Of a DNA stretch of 64,000 nt, positions 43,592 through 53,633 are shown piece by piece. The stretch comes from JABDLO01 sp041749255 (lineage in GTDB: Bacteria; Bacteroidota; Bacteroidia; Chitinophagales; Saprospiraceae), in the NCBI GenBank assembly GCA_041749255.1, contig JBGTBR010000087.1, forward strand, positions 57,814 to 121,813, given 5' to 3'. The first letter of the stretch is position 1. Each line of letters begins with the position of its first letter. Under the pieces are notes generated by a model. The model was given only the letters and a program-made list of their open reading frames with translations. It was not told the origin of the DNA and searched no databases. The translations under genes and the position numbers were made by a program.

Positions 43592-46171
43592 ATGTGGAAT
43601 AAAGTTTTGAATGCGATTAAAAATTTCTTTAGGGATCACGCTTTAATGATTAGAAAATACTCCTTATATACATTGTGGGGGCTTATATTAGGGGGACTTT
43701 TTATCATATTAATAGTGTTTACAGTTCTATCATTTAGCAACTTGCCTACCTTTTCGGAATTAGAAAATCCAGAATACGATCTGGCTTCTATTATTTATGA
43801 TGATGAGGGGATCTCATTTGGCAAATACTATATAGAAAACAGGGAATCCATTACTTTCGATAACTTGTCTCCCAATGTATTAGATGGATTATTGGCTACC
43901 GAGGATGTACGGTTTTTTAGCCATAGTGGTATCGATATATTTGCATTATTTAGAGTTGCATTCAAGTCATTACTTTTGCAAAAGGAGTCTTCAGGTGGTG
44001 GTAGTACAATTAGCCAACAATTGGCCAAACTTCTTTTTGACCGTCCCAATATGGCATCATTATCCAAATCGCAAAAAATGCGAAAATTGATAGCTACCAA
44101 GTTTAAAGAATGGATCATTGCCGTAAAACTTGAAAAGAGCTATACCAAAGAAGAGATCATCACCATGTACCTCAACAAATTTGAATTTATAAACGGGGCA
44201 CATGGTATCCAGGCAGCGGCTCAAACCTATTTTGACAAAGACCAAAGTGAATTGGATAAGCAAGAAGCAGCAGTCCTTATTGGGATGTTAAAGAACCCGT
44301 CCCTCTTTAATCCGGTTAGGTTTCCGGAAAAATCGATTGAACGAAGAAATGTGGTGTTGAATCAGATGAGAAAATCGAAAAAACTCAATCGGGAGGAATA
44401 CGATAGTCTCAGGATATTACCTATTGATATGTCAGCTTTTAACCGGCGTACCCAAAGCGAAGGTCCTGCTCCCTATTTTCGCTCTGAATTAACAAAATGG
44501 CTTAGGCAAATTTTTGAAAAAAATAACATCGTAAAGTCCGATGGTACTCCTTATGATATTTATCGGGATGGTTTGCAAATTTACACCACTATAAATCTCA
44601 AGTACCAGAAACATGCAGAAGAAGCTCTGGTAGCGCACATGAAAGTCAACCAGGAAAAATACTTTAATGTATGGAAGGGAAAGGATCCATGGACTTATGA
44701 TACAGATGATTTTCAAAAAAAATTAAGAGCTGAATTTCTTGAAAGAAAAATGAAGTCATCGGAGCGATATCTCACATTGAGAACGAAACAAATGAGTTCT
44801 ACCTTAGGAAAAATCATAGATAAATTAGGTGAGTTTCCATTATCTGATAATGTGATAAAAACTTTACTGGAAATCAAAAACGGGAAGTTAACCTATAATC
44901 AAGCTATTGAAGAAAATCACTTACAAGCTCTCTATCAGAATAATTACAGGTTATTATTGGCGAATAGTGATTTATGGACAATGCTTGAGGAATCATGGAA
45001 TCAGTTGGTTGTTAATTATAACAGGATCTTTGACACAGTAGTGGAAATGGAAATCTTTGATTATAGTGAAGAAAGGTATAAAACCATAAAGATGACACCA
45101 AGGGATTCAGTACGGTATCACAGCATGCATCTCCAAGCCGGATTGCTGGCAACGGATCCCCAAACCGGGTATATAAAAGCCTGGGTTGGAGGTGTAGAGC
45201 ATCGATTTTTTAAATACGATCATGTAAATTCCAGAAGACAGGTAGGCTCTACCATCAAACCGTTTGTTTACGCCACTGCCATTGCGGCACAGGGTTTAAG
45301 TCCTTGTCAGCAATTTGCTGATATTCAATATACTATTGCTCCAGGGGATGCCAACTTTTATGTCGACAAAGAGTGGTCACCCAATAACGCTGAAGGAAGT
45401 TTCACCGGCCAGAGGTATAATCTTTTTCAGGGTTTAAGACAATCGAAGAACTCCATCACCGTACGATTAGTTAAGGAACTTGGAAATGTACAAGTGATCA
45501 GAGAAATGCTTCAAAAAGCGGGAATTCCCATTAATCAGCAATTGCCGGGAGGACAAGTCATTGTTCCGGATGTGCCTGCTATATGTTTGGGAGCAGTAGA
45601 TCTTTCCCTGTATGAAATGACGGGAGCCTATACCATTTTTGCCAATAACGGAATGTATACTGAACCCATATTTATCAAATCCATAACCGATAAAAATGGG
45701 AAAGTAATATACAGTGGAATACCTACTCAATCACTGGCACTTAATCCTGTATATAATGGGGTGATGTTAGAAATGCTTAAAAACAATATAGGTGAGCGAC
45801 TGGGGATAAAAAGTGAAGTTGGAGGTAAAACCGGAACAACCAATGATTATGCTGATGGCTGGTTTATGGGTGTTACACCATCATTGGTTGTGGGTGTATG
45901 GGTAGGAGGAGATGATAAATGGATTCGCTTTCTTACATTAAATGATGGTCAGGGATCGGTAATGGCCAGACCGATATTCCAAAATTTTATAAAAAAATTG
46001 GAGGAAGATGAAGAGACTGAGTATAATTACGAACTCACCTTCAAAAAACCATTGGAAAGTTATCAACATTTAATGGATTGCTCACGATATAGATCTGTTG
46101 ATGAAAGATCAGATCCTGCATTAAAGAAGAAAAAAGACGAATTCGAAGATGAGTTTACTTCAGACTTTTGA
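43592..46171 (+). CDS. Penicillin-binding protein 1A (bifunctional transglycosylase/transpeptidase)
   Basis: The 859-residue protein has one N-terminal membrane helix (residues about 24-50). The glycosyltransferase GT51 domain shows the catalytic TEDVRFFSH (E104) and GGGSTISQQLAKLLF. The transpeptidase domain carries the serine nucleophile S553 in VGSTIKPF, a SKNSITV motif and K746-T-G in GGKTGTTNDYADGW. It polymerises glycan strands and cross-links peptides at the inner membrane. A 200-residue insert between the domains (about residues 340-510) is longer than in E. coli. The gene is divergent from the M16 peptidase. Confidence 0.96.
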   Translation: MWNKVLNAIKNFFRDHALMIRKYSLYTLWGLILGGLFIILIVFTVLSFSNLPTFSELENPEYDLASIIYDDEGISFGKYYIENRESITFDNLSPNVLDGLLATEDVRFFSHSGIDIFALFRVAFKSLLLQKESSGGGSTISQQLAKLLFDRPNMASLSKSQKMRKLIATKFKEWIIAVKLEKSYTKEEIITMYLNKFEFINGAHGIQAAAQTYFDKDQSELDKQEAAVLIGMLKNPSLFNPVRFPEKSIERRNVVLNQMRKSKKLNREEYDSLRILPIDMSAFNRRTQSEGPAPYFRSELTKWLRQIFEKNNIVKSDGTPYDIYRDGLQIYTTINLKYQKHAEEALVAHMKVNQEKYFNVWKGKDPWTYDTDDFQKKLRAEFLERKMKSSERYLTLRTKQMSSTLGKIIDKLGEFPLSDNVIKTLLEIKNGKLTYNQAIEENHLQALYQNNYRLLLANSDLWTMLEESWNQLVVNYNRIFDTVVEMEIFDYSEERYKTIKMTPRDSVRYHSMHLQAGLLATDPQTGYIKAWVGGVEHRFFKYDHVNSRRQVGSTIKPFVYATAIAAQGLSPCQQFADIQYTIAPGDANFYVDKEWSPNNAEGSFTGQRYNLFQGLRQSKNSITVRLVKELGNVQVIREMLQKAGIPINQQLPGGQVIVPDVPAICLGAVDLSLYEMTGAYTIFANNGMYTEPIFIKSITDKNGKVIYSGIPTQSLALNPVYNGVMLEMLKNNIGERLGIKSEVGGKTGTTNDYADGWFMGVTPSLVVGVWVGGDDKWIRFLTLNDGQGSVMARPIFQNFIKKLEEDEETEYNYELTFKKPLESYQHLMDCSRYRSVDERSDPALKKKKDEFEDEFTSDF

Positions 46172-46298
46172 AAAAATTTGAGGCGCGCATTACTGTTCAG
46201 TTTAAATAAAAATTCTTTTTGGAAGCAAAACATTCTAAACAAAAGGCCTCTTTAGTTCTTTTTTTCTTACATTTACTACCAACAACCATAACAAAAAA

Positions 46299-46661
46299 AT
46301 GAAAGCACATTCAGCTAGTATTATCAATGCCGCCATACTTGTACTTCTGGGAATTTACGGTTATTTTAATTCTGAAAATCCATCAAATACTGCATTTATT
46401 CCCGTAATAGCAGGAATATTATTGATGGCCATGTATCCCGGTATTAAAAAAGAAAATAAAGTAATAGCTCATATTGCAGTTGTGCTAACTCTGATTATAA
46501 CCGTGGCTTTGTTTATGCCATTAAAAGCTGCTTTAGGAAGAGAAGATAATGGTGCCGCTATACGAGTAGGTATTATGATGGCCTCGAGTATTTTTGCTTT
46601 AATATATTTTATCAAAAGCTTCATAGACGCCAGAAAGAACAGACTTAACGGGAAATTATAA
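46299..46661 (+). CDS. Small four-helix membrane protein
   Basis: The 120-residue protein has four predicted membrane helices and no clear soluble domain: SIINAAILVLLGIYGYFN, FIPVIAGILLMAMYPGIKK, HIAVVLTLIITVALFM and IRVGIMMASSIFALIYFIK. The layout resembles the TMEM14/UPF0136-like group. I cannot assign a function. Its last 17 bases overlap the end of the convergent secreted hydrolase gene. Confidence 0.7.
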   Translation: MKAHSASIINAAILVLLGIYGYFNSENPSNTAFIPVIAGILLMAMYPGIKKENKVIAHIAVVLTLIITVALFMPLKAALGREDNGAAIRVGIMMASSIFALIYFIKSFIDARKNRLNGKL

Positions 46662-48081
46662 ATTTAGCACTTAAATTTCCATTTTCACGCCTCCATTGCA
46701 TGATGTAATAACCAGCTTGTATATTGCTAATATCCAGAGTTGTACCGGTGATGTATGGTTCGCTTAGCACCAGTCTTCCATACAGATCATATAGTAATAT
46801 TTGTCCGGCTTGTAAGTGGCCATGTTCAATTATGACATATGATTGTGCAGGATTAGGAAATATTTTTAAATCAGTCATATTTTCTGGAACACGAGTACTA
46901 TTGGTCACATTCTGGAATTGCCTAAAAAATAAATAAGTCAATGTAACAGCATTAGGTACACATTGTCCGTGATTTTCGGTGTTGCCGGCATTTACCGCTC
47001 TGGCTTCATTGGATCCTTTCATTATCATTGCTGCTTCAGCACGTGTACTATTGGTATATACAACCTGATCATCTGCCAGGCAATAAAAAAGGCGAGTTGG
47101 TACTTTTGGAGCCCAATCGTATACGTCATTGTCTTTTAGAGCCACTCGAAAAGGATGGGCTTCATTACTGAGAATTTCCTGGAGTACGTCATCCTTGAAC
47201 ATAAATCTGGGTTTCACCACTCCAAATTCATTATTTAACATATTGATGAGAATGTTATTTAATGTAGAAAGTCCGATTTCTTCATCGACATATCGCATCA
47301 TCTCATTTACATACTCCGGTTTGAAAATCGAGGCCAAACCCTCTTCGCCCAATATATCACCATACACTTCCTGGAAAGATAATGCCACATGGGCAAGATA
47401 TGCCGGAAAAAAGTATTCCTGATCTCCTAAAGTAAACTGAAACATTTCAGTAGAGAGACTGTAGGGACCAGACATAGGAGCGGAAGCCGTAACTTCGTAG
47501 TCTGATACAGACAATCCTTCCATATGGCGTTGTAAAGCCATGGCTGAATGACCACCTTGAGAATAGCCGGTAATAAATATCTGTTGATTGGAGAAAACTC
47601 CGTGTTCAGATTCTTTTTCTTTGAGCGCAACTATCATATCATAAGAGGACCTTGCCGTGCTTTCTGCATGAAGATAAGGATGTATACCTTTAGAATCTCC
47701 CAGTCCCAATAAATCAGGTGCTATGACCACATAACCTGTCGAGGCAAAAAAGGTGCAAAGCAAGCTTTCAGCACTCAACCGGCTGGGTACACTTTCCCGT
47801 GAGTCGACCGTTCCATGTGAATAGACCATGAGTGGAAAGAGCAATCCAGAGGCAACCGGTACAGCAACCAAACCGGATAAAGTGTCCTGATTATCCTTTA
47901 GATCTGGAGATAGATAACGCATTTTATACAGGTCAACACCATATTCTGGTATCGAACCAAATTGAGAAGAAATTTCTTGTAGCGAATAACTTCGCAAATA
48001 TTGAAGATCGATAAACTCCTGGGAATAGGAATGTATCACTGAAATCAAAGTAATAAAAATAAATTGTAAAATCCTGATCAT
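46645..48081 (-). CDS. Secreted alpha/beta hydrolase with a type IX secretion sorting domain
   Basis: The 478-residue protein has a signal peptide (MIRILQFIFITLISVIHSYSQ), then an alpha/beta hydrolase with SHGTVDSRESVPS, YVVIAPDLLGLGDS and the nucleophile elbow ITGYSQGGHSAM. The last 80 residues (NMTDLKIFPNPAQSYVIIEH, LYDLYGRLVLSEP, GYYIMQWRRENG) form a type A T9SS C-terminal sorting domain. The enzyme is therefore expected to be exported across the outer membrane by the type IX system and anchored or released. A lipase/esterase or peptidase role is likely. Confidence 0.88.
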   Translation of the reverse strand: MIRILQFIFITLISVIHSYSQEFIDLQYLRSYSLQEISSQFGSIPEYGVDLYKMRYLSPDLKDNQDTLSGLVAVPVASGLLFPLMVYSHGTVDSRESVPSRLSAESLLCTFFASTGYVVIAPDLLGLGDSKGIHPYLHAESTARSSYDMIVALKEKESEHGVFSNQQIFITGYSQGGHSAMALQRHMEGLSVSDYEVTASAPMSGPYSLSTEMFQFTLGDQEYFFPAYLAHVALSFQEVYGDILGEEGLASIFKPEYVNEMMRYVDEEIGLSTLNNILINMLNNEFGVVKPRFMFKDDVLQEILSNEAHPFRVALKDNDVYDWAPKVPTRLFYCLADDQVVYTNSTRAEAAMIMKGSNEARAVNAGNTENHGQCVPNAVTLTYLFFRQFQNVTNSTRVPENMTDLKIFPNPAQSYVIIEHGHLQAGQILLYDLYGRLVLSEPYITGTTLDISNIQAGYYIMQWRRENGNLSAKFIISR

Positions 48082-48434
48082 GTAGTATACATTTTATATT
48101 ATGTGATTTTCAAACTATCAATGTATTTGCGGGTTGTTCAAAAGCTTCATTAACTGAAACACAAGATGGAAACCAACGGTTTTAATCAATTCTTAAAATA
48201 AAATAAACCTTTATTGTATAACGAGTAATTACAGACAGAAGATGTTTGTTGGTCTACATTTTGTAAACCACATAAGAAATTGTACTTTTTAACCTTCATT
48301 ATGCAAGTTTTTTAAAATTTGGTATGTTAATTGTCAGATAATTACCAGAATTCGACAATTAGATTAAAAAGCTATCAAACTTTGGTTATTTTTACCAATA
48401 TGCATTTTTGATAACAGAATCATTTTTTTGGTAC
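48082..48434. other. Divergent intergenic stretch
   Basis: This stretch of about 350 bases lies between the divergent hydrolase and PPIase genes and should hold both promoters. I see AT-rich sequence with TTTGG and TTATTTTTACC (about 48381-48396) as a possible weak plus-strand promoter, but no convincing hairpin, repeat or small gene. Confidence 0.35.
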
Positions 48435-50432
48435 ATGTTCATTAAGTTTTCCATTCCTGTTTTATTGGTTTTATTGATATCTGGATGTGTTCCTCCTGAA
48501 GAAGAAAAATATACTTCTGCAAGAGTCGATCTACGGTTACCTGAATTCCAAAATGTGTATGATATTGTCGACAAGCAGGACCTCGATTCGCTTAGAGTAT
48601 TGTCTACACATCCAAATCCTGCCTTAAGATACATGAGTGCATTAGGAGCTGCATCCATCAAAGATCCTTCTACATTAACCTGGTTAACCCCATTATTAAC
48701 TGACCCTTTTGAAGAAGTCAGGTACATGGCGGCTTATGCTTTTGGGCAAATTGGTAACCCAGCATCGGTTAATACTCTTCTTCAGGCGTTTAATCAACGA
48801 GATTCAATCAGTGTTAACAATCTTGTAAACCGTCATATATTAGAAGCTGTAGGTAAAACAGGTGAGGAGAATATGCTGCAATTCATGTCAACAGTTCAAT
48901 CATACCTTCCTACAGACACCACTCTACTTCTCGGGCAGAGCATGGGAATATACCGGTATGCACTGAGAGGCAAAACAGTCAATGAGGGTACTGAAAAAAT
49001 GGTTGAATTTATAACTGATACCCGGTATCCTGATCAGGTTCGATTGATGGCTGCACATTATTTACAGAGGGCTTCAAATATCAGTATAGAAAATTACAAA
49101 TCAAGGATTGCCAATACAATGGTCAGTGAAAGCAATCCGCACATCAAAATGGCTTTGGCGAGTAGCCTTAGAAGAGTCTCAGACAGAGGCAGTTTGGATC
49201 TGTTGCTGGAAGAGTTGAAATCAAGCCCTGATTACAGGATAAAAGTCAACATTCTTCGATCGTTGGGAAATTATCCTTACATACTGGCTATAGAACCTGT
49301 TTTAGAATACCTGTCAAATGAAAATCTCCATCTGGCGGCTACTGCCGGTGAATATTTGATCAATCACGGGAATTCCATAGATGTATTTATTTACCGGGAG
49401 TTTATCAGACCTGAAATGCATTGGCTGGTCAAATCAAAAATATACAGTTCAGTCCTAAAACATACTCCTGTCGGATATGCCAGAGCCAAATCAACCATAA
49501 GTAATGAAATAGCCGGTCTCCTTCGAAATGCCACCAATGATTACGAAAAAGCAGCTTTTTTGACAGCTTTATCAAACGATCCATCGAATTATAAGATGAT
49601 GAAAGATCTTGGTTTTGAAGGGTCTCAGGTTCTTAAATCTACCGCTATGAGGGGTCTGAGCCACATCCTGAAAAACCCACAGTTTAATCAGGTGTTTGGA
49701 GGAAGGGCAAACAATGTAAGAAATGAAATAATTTCAATCATAAAGGAAGGAATATTATTGGGTGATATAGGAATGATAGCCATTGCCGGTGAAATAATTA
49801 AAGATCCTGAAACCAACTTAAAGCCACTCATTAATGATACAGGTTTCCTTCAAAGTGCTCTGCAAACACTTTCACTACCGGCGAACATTGAAACATACAA
49901 CGAGGTAAAAGCAGCCATAGCTTTTCTTGAAGACAAAACATTTACACCAGAAAAAGCTCTGTATACCCATCCTATCAATTGGGAAAAACTTCATTTGTAT
50001 CCCGATACGGTTCAGGTGAGCATTCGAACATCCAAAGGCTTAATCAAATTAGATCTTTATAAAAACAAGGCTCCCGGAACCGTTGCCAATTTTATTGAAC
50101 TCACTGAAAGTGGATTTTATAAAGGAAAATATTTTCACCGGGTTGTTCCAAATTTTGTGATCCAAACCGGGTGCCCCAGAGGCGATGGATATGGAAGTCT
50201 GGATTACACCATCAGGTCAGAATTACCTCCTGTATACTATCACAAAGAGGGGTATGTAGGTATGGCTTCCTCTGGCAACCACACAGAAGGAACTCAATGG
50301 TTTATTACCCATTCTCCTACGCCACATCTCGATGGTAATTATACCTTATTTGGAATGGTTACCGATGGAATGGAAGTAGTTCACAATATTCAGGTGGGAG
50401 ATCAAATCAATGAAATTATAGTGGTAAAATAA
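48435..50432 (+). CDS. HEAT-repeat lipoprotein with C-terminal cyclophilin domain
   Basis: From ATG 48435 (MFIKFSIPVLLVLLISGC) the protein has 665 residues and a lipobox LISGC. A TTG nine codons upstream exists but is less likely. Residues about 40-530 contain degenerate HEAT repeats, for example DPFEEVRYMAAYAFGQIGN and SNPHIKMALASSLRRVSD. The last 130 residues are a cyclophilin-type peptidyl-prolyl isomerase: APGTVANFIELTESGFYKG, FHRVVPNFVIQTGCPRG, GMASSGNHTEGTQWFITHSP and FGMVTDGMEVVHNIQ. The expected role is folding of periplasmic or outer-membrane proteins, with the HEAT array binding clients. Confidence 0.88.
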   Translation: MFIKFSIPVLLVLLISGCVPPEEEKYTSARVDLRLPEFQNVYDIVDKQDLDSLRVLSTHPNPALRYMSALGAASIKDPSTLTWLTPLLTDPFEEVRYMAAYAFGQIGNPASVNTLLQAFNQRDSISVNNLVNRHILEAVGKTGEENMLQFMSTVQSYLPTDTTLLLGQSMGIYRYALRGKTVNEGTEKMVEFITDTRYPDQVRLMAAHYLQRASNISIENYKSRIANTMVSESNPHIKMALASSLRRVSDRGSLDLLLEELKSSPDYRIKVNILRSLGNYPYILAIEPVLEYLSNENLHLAATAGEYLINHGNSIDVFIYREFIRPEMHWLVKSKIYSSVLKHTPVGYARAKSTISNEIAGLLRNATNDYEKAAFLTALSNDPSNYKMMKDLGFEGSQVLKSTAMRGLSHILKNPQFNQVFGGRANNVRNEIISIIKEGILLGDIGMIAIAGEIIKDPETNLKPLINDTGFLQSALQTLSLPANIETYNEVKAAIAFLEDKTFTPEKALYTHPINWEKLHLYPDTVQVSIRTSKGLIKLDLYKNKAPGTVANFIELTESGFYKGKYFHRVVPNFVIQTGCPRGDGYGSLDYTIRSELPPVYYHKEGYVGMASSGNHTEGTQWFITHSPTPHLDGNYTLFGMVTDGMEVVHNIQVGDQINEIIVVK

Positions 50433-50634
50433 TCAGTCGATTAGGATATCAATAAAAAGTAGTAACCCGATCCCCAGTAGACTAAAAACGATTAATTTTC
50501 CATGATTCTGCTGCATTCTTCTGAATGTATCATTCTGGATTTGTCCAAAAAATATGAGATCTTTTACAGTATATTTATGGGTATTCCTTTTTTTTGCATT
50601 CAGATATTTTCTCTTATTTTGAAAACAGTACCCG

Positions 50635-51750
50635 ATGAAAAAAACAATATTGCACTCTTTCCATGTGGAGGCAGGTGCTAAAATGACAGATTTTGCAGGT
50701 TATGATATGCCTGTTGTATATTCCTCTATTCTTAACGAACATATGGCCGTGAGGGAATCGGCGGGTATTTTTGATGTATCCCATATGGGAGAATTTATTG
50801 TGAAAGGAAGGGAAGCTCTTGACTTGATTCAAAAAATCAGCTCTAATGATGCTTCAGTACTCGAAATTGGCCAGGCGCAATACAGCTGCATGCCCAATGA
50901 TTCAGGAGGAATTGTAGATGATATGATCATATACAGGTTGCCTGAGGATCGATGTGCAGAGGGGGAGAGAGCTTACATGTTGGTCGTCAATGCGTCAAAT
51001 ATTCAGAAGGACTGGCAATGGATTCAGAAAAACAATGATTTTGATACAAAACTCACAGATATATCTGACCGGACCGCTCTCATTGCTGTGCAAGGACCCA
51101 AAGCAGCTGAAATTCTTCAACCTCTCACCAGTATAAATTTGTCTGACATTCCTTATTACCATTTTGAAAAAGGCCGGATGGCAGGGATCGAAAATGTCCT
51201 GGTTTCAGCAACGGGGTATACCGGTAGTGGAGGTTTTGAACTGTATTTGGATAATGAATTTGCAAAGGATCTCTGGAACACCATTATAGAAAATGGGAAA
51301 AAATATGGACTCACACCTTGTGGCCTGGGGGCACGAGATACATTAAGGCTTGAGATGGGTTACTGTCTTTACGGTAATGATATTGATGACAATACTTCAC
51401 CATTGGAGGCAGGTTTAGGTTGGATCACTAAATTACAAAAAGAACCGGAATTCAATTCAAAGGATATAATGCTTAGTTTAAAAGAAAAAGGCATAGAAAA
51501 AAAACTGGTTGGATTTAAAGTGCATGACAGGAGAGTTCCCAGAAAAGGATATGAAATCGTCAATGCAGAAGGATCGGTTATTGGAGAAGTAACCTCCGGA
51601 ACCCAATCTCCTATGCTCAATATCCCTATTGGTATGGGTTATGTAGATATTCCCTACAATAAAGCCGGAAATATCATCAAGATTCGGGTTAGAAACAAGG
51701 ATCTGGAGGCTGAGGTAACAAAACTACCATTCGTTAAGGTTAATAAATAA
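50635..51750 (+). CDS. gcvT: Aminomethyltransferase (glycine cleavage T protein)
   Basis: The 371-residue folate enzyme has the GcvT signatures: DFAGYDMPVVYSSIL..AVRESAGIFDVSHMGE at the N-terminus, GYTGSGGFELYLDNEFA in the middle and LGARDTLRLEMGYCLYGNDI, then the C-terminal VDIPYNKAGNIIKIRVR. It transfers a methylene group from aminomethyl-lipoyl GcvH to tetrahydrofolate. No gcvH, gcvP or lpdA is next to it in the window. The start ATG is preceded by an AT-rich leader. Confidence 0.96.
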   Translation: MKKTILHSFHVEAGAKMTDFAGYDMPVVYSSILNEHMAVRESAGIFDVSHMGEFIVKGREALDLIQKISSNDASVLEIGQAQYSCMPNDSGGIVDDMIIYRLPEDRCAEGERAYMLVVNASNIQKDWQWIQKNNDFDTKLTDISDRTALIAVQGPKAAEILQPLTSINLSDIPYYHFEKGRMAGIENVLVSATGYTGSGGFELYLDNEFAKDLWNTIIENGKKYGLTPCGLGARDTLRLEMGYCLYGNDIDDNTSPLEAGLGWITKLQKEPEFNSKDIMLSLKEKGIEKKLVGFKVHDRRVPRKGYEIVNAEGSVIGEVTSGTQSPMLNIPIGMGYVDIPYNKAGNIIKIRVRNKDLEAEVTKLPFVKVNK

Positions 51751-51982
51751 CCACTTTTTACAATTCGAATTTTTTTTAGAAATATATCAATCGGATACAT
51801 ATCCATATTATTACCCTGTTTCTGCTGCCTGATCAAATAAAAACCTCATCTGATTTAAATCCATTTATTTATCTGTAAAGCGCCTGTTCTATTTTTATAG
51901 TTTGAGAGTTTAAGCACATTTCTTAACACGAAATAAACAAAAAGTCAGAAAAACCATTACCATAAGGAGTAATTTAACATTC

Positions 51983-52483
51983 ATGACATTCGAGGAGGGC
52001 AGAAACAAGTTTATAGAATCGTGGGGCAAATTAGCTATCAATTGGGGCCTTAACAGGACAATAGGTCAGGTACACGCCTTATTGTTGATTTCCTGCAAGC
52101 CATTATGTGCTGATACCATTATGGAAGAATTGAAAATTTCCAGGGGCAATGCCAATATGACTCTCAGAACTTTGATTGACTGGGGGATAGTACATAAAAT
52201 ACATTTGCCCGGGGAGAGAAAAGAATTTTTCAAAGCAGAAAAAGACATGTGGAAGGTCATGACACAAGTGGTCAAAATGAGAAAAAGGAAGGAACTTGAC
52301 CCTATGATTGAAGTTTTATCTGAGATTGCAAGTGTTTCTGCTGAATGTGAGGAATCTAAAGAATTTTGTCGCACCGTCAATGAAATTACTTCATTCTCCA
52401 TCAAAGCAGAGTCTACCCTTAACAATGTGACCAATACAGAAATGAGTTGGCTTATGAATTCTATGCTTCGCTTGAGAAGATAA
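51983..52483 (+). CDS. GbsR/MarR-type transcriptional regulator
   Basis: The 166-residue protein has a winged helix-turn-helix core with IGQVHALLLISCKPLCADTI as its first helix region and ELKISRGNANMTLRTLIDWG as recognition helix, the GbsR pattern. Residues 95-166 are helical and may dimerise. GbsR-like regulators respond to choline or other osmolytes in Bacillus, but homologues in Bacteroidota have unstudied effectors. It precedes a DUF1015 gene by 32 bases. A GGAG (51966-51969) lies about 14 bases before the start. Confidence 0.88.
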   Translation: MTFEEGRNKFIESWGKLAINWGLNRTIGQVHALLLISCKPLCADTIMEELKISRGNANMTLRTLIDWGIVHKIHLPGERKEFFKAEKDMWKVMTQVVKMRKRKELDPMIEVLSEIASVSAECEESKEFCRTVNEITSFSIKAESTLNNVTNTEMSWLMNSMLRLRR

Positions 52484-52515
52484 TTGTATCTTGCCATATA
52501 AAAGTGACCTGATTT

Positions 52516-53622
52516 ATGCGTATCTACCCTTTTAAAGGCATATATCCCAACCTTCCACTCATTACTTCTAACGATTCATTTTTTGATAGTGTAAGTAATA
52601 ATTTTCCTGAATACATAAAAACCGGATTTTTTAACAAATCAGAAAAAGACACCTTTTATATTTATAGGGTAAAATCTCTAACCGGCACTTATCTCGGATT
52701 AATTGCTGCCAATGATATTAATGATTATTACGATAATCGAATTATACAACATGAGAATACTCTTGCTGCCAAGGAACAACATTTAGTGGAACTCACTCTA
52801 CAAAGACAGGCACTCATCAAGCCTGTACTTCTCGCCCATGATTATTCAGAAAAAATTCACTCATTTCTGCTTTCTCTTACTTCAGGTGAACCTTTCTTAT
52901 CCATTCATCTGGAAAACAGAAATGAACTACATCAAATTTGGCAGGTTACCGATACAATCAATATTGAAGCAATAAAAAAGCTTTATAAGTCAGAAATTCA
53001 CAAAGCGTATATTGCAGATGGCCACCATCGATGTCATGCAGCTCACATCATCAGGCAAAACCAGATCAGAAATAATTTGGAACCTGTTTCCAACTATATT
53101 TTAACACTATATCTCCCCTTTAAGGAATTGAGAATATTTGACTATAATAGAGTAATAATGCTGGCTGATTTTACGACTCCTACGCATTTCATGGCAAAAT
53201 TATCCGATTTTTGTAAAATAACTTATTTGAGGAAGGTCACAAAACCCAAAGGCAAACACGAAATATGCATGTATATCAAAGGCAAATGGTATACTTTGAA
53301 ATGGAGAAAAAAAGTGCTGAAAATGTACCTTGACCAGCCCATAATATTAGATATGTTTTTATTTAATGAAGTAGTACTTAAAGGAATTCTAGGGATAAAA
53401 GAACCAAGGACTGATCAAAGAATAACCTTCATTTCCGGCACACTTGGAGCAGAGGAAATCGTAAAAACCACAGAGCGAGCGGGAAAGGCAGCTGGTTTCT
53501 TATTTTTCCCGGTGTCTGTTGAAGATGTTAAGATACTTACAGAAAAAGGTCATACTCTACCCCCAAAATCTACATGGTTTGAGCCCAGGGTTGCGAATGG
53601 TATAATTGGTATGAATATATAA
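52516..53622 (+). CDS. DUF1015 family protein
   Basis: The 368-residue protein has the full DUF1015 layout: MRIYPFKGIYPNLPL at the start, YIADGHHRCHAAHIIRQN near residue 170, and FFPVSVEDVKILTEKGHTLPPKSTWFEP near the C-terminus. The function of this family is not well established; genes for it often sit beside serine-biosynthesis genes, but none is here. The GbsR-like gene lies 32 bases upstream. Confidence 0.9.
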   Translation: MRIYPFKGIYPNLPLITSNDSFFDSVSNNFPEYIKTGFFNKSEKDTFYIYRVKSLTGTYLGLIAANDINDYYDNRIIQHENTLAAKEQHLVELTLQRQALIKPVLLAHDYSEKIHSFLLSLTSGEPFLSIHLENRNELHQIWQVTDTINIEAIKKLYKSEIHKAYIADGHHRCHAAHIIRQNQIRNNLEPVSNYILTLYLPFKELRIFDYNRVIMLADFTTPTHFMAKLSDFCKITYLRKVTKPKGKHEICMYIKGKWYTLKWRKKVLKMYLDQPIILDMFLFNEVVLKGILGIKEPRTDQRITFISGTLGAEEIVKTTERAGKAAGFLFFPVSVEDVKILTEKGHTLPPKSTWFEPRVANGIIGMNI

Positions 53623-53633
53623 TGTAAGAAATA

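Noticed and set aside
50433..50600. A protein-like minus-strand frame (RNTHKYTVKDLIFFGQIQND..., ending in a hydrophobic helix GIGLLLFIDILID) just after the HEAT-cyclophilin gene
   Set aside because: There is no ATG, GTG or TTG in frame upstream that gives a sensible length; only a 27-residue frame from an internal ATG remains. The residues look plausible, so it may be a truncated small membrane protein, but I cannot support it as a gene.
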